Source: Clostridia bacterium (GTDB taxonomy: Bacteria; Bacillota; Clostridia; Christensenellales; Pumilibacteraceae). Taken from it: a DNA stretch of 7,969 nt. Location: the NCBI GenBank assembly GCA_900762945.1, contig CAAFIN010000197.1:1-7969 (forward strand). The letters run 5' to 3'. This document shows, piece after piece, positions 6,462 to 7,969 of the stretch. Position numbers and translations under genes: made by a program. The stretch's first letter is position 1. Every line of letters starts with the position of its first letter. The notes under the pieces are model-generated. The model ran no database searches. It was given only the letters and a program-made list of their open reading frames with translations, and was not told the DNA's origin.

Positions 6462-7838
6462 ATGGGAGTAATACCCGAAAGAAAAGATTATAAAAACGTT
6501 TCACCCGAAACTTTCTCGAAATTCGTAGCCGGCGTCGAAAACAACAAAGTCTGCGAAAAGATTTCGCACGTCGCGCCGTCCGATAAAAGCCATTTCGACC
6601 GTTACGGCTTTGCGAGCGGAAACAAACGCGTCAGTATAGTGTACGACGTGAAAGCCCGTATGCTGTCCGTAACTGCGTTCGAGGACGTCATGCCGCGCCT
6701 TGCCGCCGAGTTTGACCGCGCGTCTGCTCCGGATAAAACGGCAAAGCCCGCCGCAACCGCGCCGAAAAAGCAGAACGAAAAAAACGATAAAAGTCAGTCT
6801 GCTAAAAAATCGGAGCAAAAAACCGACGCGAAACCCGATAAACAAAAGAAACAACCCGAAAAAGTAGCGAAACCGAAGCCCGAGTCCAAAAAGTCAGAGC
6901 CGAAACCCGACCAAAAGTCCGCGGCTAAAAAGCAAGAAGTCAAAAAACAGGAAACGAAATTGCCGGAACCGCAGCTCGGCTTCGTCGCGCCGGTGGTAAA
7001 AGTCACCGTGCAGCCGCCCGCCGACGACGATAACGGCAACATTTCGCTCAAAAAGTACACTACCGAACGCTTCGACGAAGTTTCCGCACGCCTCAAAAAA
7101 GACAAGAAAAAGTACAAACTTTCCGCCGAAGAAGTAGCGGATAAAGGCAAGTCGACCGAACTCCGCACGATTACCGTCGCAGGCTACGGTCAGAAACTTA
7201 AACTGCGCTTTATGCCGAAAAAGCAAGTTCTGCAACTTCAGGGCAAGCACGGCGCGCTGTTTACAGAACTCCAACTTCTTTTATCCGAGCAGACCGACTA
7301 CCGCGCCGCAGTCGACGCGCATATCGAGCAAAATCGTGAGGATAAGAAAGCGGGCGAGGTTGAGCGCCAACTCAAAAAAATGATTCCGAACGCGTTCCCG
7401 TATCTGTCCAAACAGTCCAAAATCGACTTCACGATCGGCGTGATCGAACTTATCAACTCGTCCGAAAAGCACTACGACTATTCGATGCTGTTATTGCCGC
7501 CGTTCCGCGGGCTGGAGCGCCTTATATTCGACCTTCAGCGCGCGCAGAATATCGTCGTGAAAATGATAGGGCAGGCTTACGAGAAAGAAGAGGGACAGTA
7601 TGTTCTCAAAGTCTCGTACCGCCGCAAAATCAACAGCGTGGTGTACGCCGAAGTCATGGCGGATCTGTACCGCGAGTACTTTGCGACCCGTAATTACTAC
7701 GCGCACTCGGACGTGACCGCCGACGGCGAAGTCCGCATAATCGATAAAAAAGAGCAAGCCTCCGCGATTTTCGCGCATATGCTCGAAAAAGTTGATTATA
7801 ATTGTAAAAAACTTAGCGAAATAGGCTTTTCAATTTGA
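6462..7838 (+). CDS. rnlA: RnlA-family HEPN ribonuclease toxin with Lys-rich linker
   Basis: RnlA toxins are mRNA endoribonucleases that, in E. coli, act against T4 phage and are held by RnlB. The 458 residues compare, from memory, with E. coli RnlA (about 357) in three blocks. Residues 1-86 resemble its N-terminal domain. Residues 193-276 resemble the repeated domain (here QKLKLRFMPKKQVLQLQG at 244-261, in RnlA a similar strand pair ending LQIQG). Residues 300-458 match the HEPN region: NAFPYL (310-315), YDYSMLLLPPFRGLE (338-352; in RnlA DYCMLLYPELRTIE). The HEPN active motif R-x4-H is intact as RNYYAH (410-415), and Glu352 aligns with a Glu reported as important in RnlA. The surplus length is a Lys/Pro/Glu/Gln-rich linker, about 87-168, surely disordered and strongly basic. 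Start chosen at the ATG behind GAGAGGG (6451-6457). RnlB is not seen; only 131 bp follow. The gene symbol is given at family level, not as proven orthology. Confidence 0.8.
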   Translation: MGVIPERKDYKNVSPETFSKFVAGVENNKVCEKISHVAPSDKSHFDRYGFASGNKRVSIVYDVKARMLSVTAFEDVMPRLAAEFDRASAPDKTAKPAATAPKKQNEKNDKSQSAKKSEQKTDAKPDKQKKQPEKVAKPKPESKKSEPKPDQKSAAKKQEVKKQETKLPEPQLGFVAPVVKVTVQPPADDDNGNISLKKYTTERFDEVSARLKKDKKKYKLSAEEVADKGKSTELRTITVAGYGQKLKLRFMPKKQVLQLQGKHGALFTELQLLLSEQTDYRAAVDAHIEQNREDKKAGEVERQLKKMIPNAFPYLSKQSKIDFTIGVIELINSSEKHYDYSMLLLPPFRGLERLIFDLQRAQNIVVKMIGQAYEKEEGQYVLKVSYRRKINSVVYAEVMADLYREYFATRNYYAHSDVTADGEVRIIDKKEQASAIFAHMLEKVDYNCKKLSEIGFSI

Positions 7839-7855
7839 AAAATTCGTGCTATAAT
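7827..7855 (+). promoter_or_regulatory. Extended -10 promoter at the end of the RnlA-like gene
   Basis: TGC-TATAAT (7847-7855) is a full extended -10 element. TTTTCA (7827-7832) is a partial -35 box, 17 bp upstream and inside the last codons of the preceding gene. Transcription is predicted to start near 7861-7863. The gene downstream is therefore likely transcribed separately from the RnlA-like gene. Confidence 0.7.
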
Positions 7856-7860
7856 ATAAC

Positions 7861-7969
7861 GGTTGAAAGCGTTTTCCGCGCTTAGCGGCGCTTCAACCGA
7901 TGCGAACACGGTCAACGGCGACCTCGCAACCATCAATAACCGCACTGTAAAAAACGAGCAACGGAGCAT
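7861..7969 (+). ncRNA. Start of a structured RNA or leader, cut by the window end
   Basis: The predicted transcript begins with a compound hairpin. GGTTGAA (7861-7867) plus GCG (7869-7871), with A7868 bulged, pairs with CGCTTCAACC (7889-7898). Inside it CCGC (7876-7879) pairs with GCGG (7885-7888) over the loop GCTTA. A second small hairpin GGTC (7910-7913) with GACC (7920-7923) follows. No long open frame is evident in these 109 bases. A helix at the very 5' end is common in stand-alone small RNAs and in long riboswitch-type leaders. I do not recognise the class. The last bases (ACGGAG near 7961-7966) could be a ribosome site for a gene beyond the window. Confidence 0.45.

Noticed and set aside
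7839..7969. Antitoxin gene rnlB directly after the RnlA-like gene
   Set aside because: No start codon with ribosome site and open frame is visible in the 131 bp available. The segment looks like a promoter plus structured RNA. A later antitoxin gene cannot be excluded.

Overview
The window looks like chromosomal DNA of a Bacillota bacterium, probably a Clostridia-type gut or anaerobic lineage. This is inferred from strong Shine-Dalgarno sequences (AAGGAGG, AAAGGAG), sigma-A-type promoters close to consensus, a solo ECF-transporter S component, a type III (CoaX) pantothenate kinase resembling the Bacillus one, and a signal-peptide surface protein with a C-terminal membrane anchor. Base composition is moderate to slightly GC-rich in coding regions. 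I see no tRNA or rRNA gene, insertion sequence, CRISPR array or prophage gene. All convincing genes are on the + strand.

Layout. (1) Positions 1-240 hold no convincing gene. There is a C9 run, a GC-rich foldable segment, a good promoter (TTGATT-17 bp-TGG-TAAAAT) and a leader of about 100 nt with two mutually exclusive hairpins. (2) Positions 241-2945 are a tight metabolic operon: an ECF S component (likely pantothenate uptake), coaX (pantothenate kinase, first step of CoA synthesis) and hom (ACT-domain homoserine dehydrogenase, threonine/methionine branch). The first two genes abut and the second pair overlap by 4 bp. (3) Positions 3089-6316 encode a 1075-residue Thr/Val/Lys-rich surface protein made of repeated Ig-like beta domains. 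It is driven by a perfect consensus promoter (TTGACA-17 bp-TATAAT) and closed by a strong intrinsic terminator. (4) Positions 6462-7838 encode a 458-residue protein that I recognise by motif as an RnlA-family HEPN ribonuclease toxin, with a long Lys-rich disordered linker inserted after its N-terminal domain. (5) Positions 7827-7969 hold an extended -10 promoter whose predicted start falls at the first base of a 10-bp helix. This is the beginning of a structured transcript that runs off the window.

The first operon joins vitamin B5 uptake to its immediate phosphorylation, which traps it in the cell, together with a branch-point enzyme of aspartate-family amino acid synthesis. The surface gene is an independent, apparently highly expressed unit. 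The RnlA-like gene and the adjacent structured RNA are the most interesting part. No protein antitoxin (RnlB) is visible upstream of it, and only 131 bp downstream can be seen. Family calls rest on motif recognition from memory; no database search was run.
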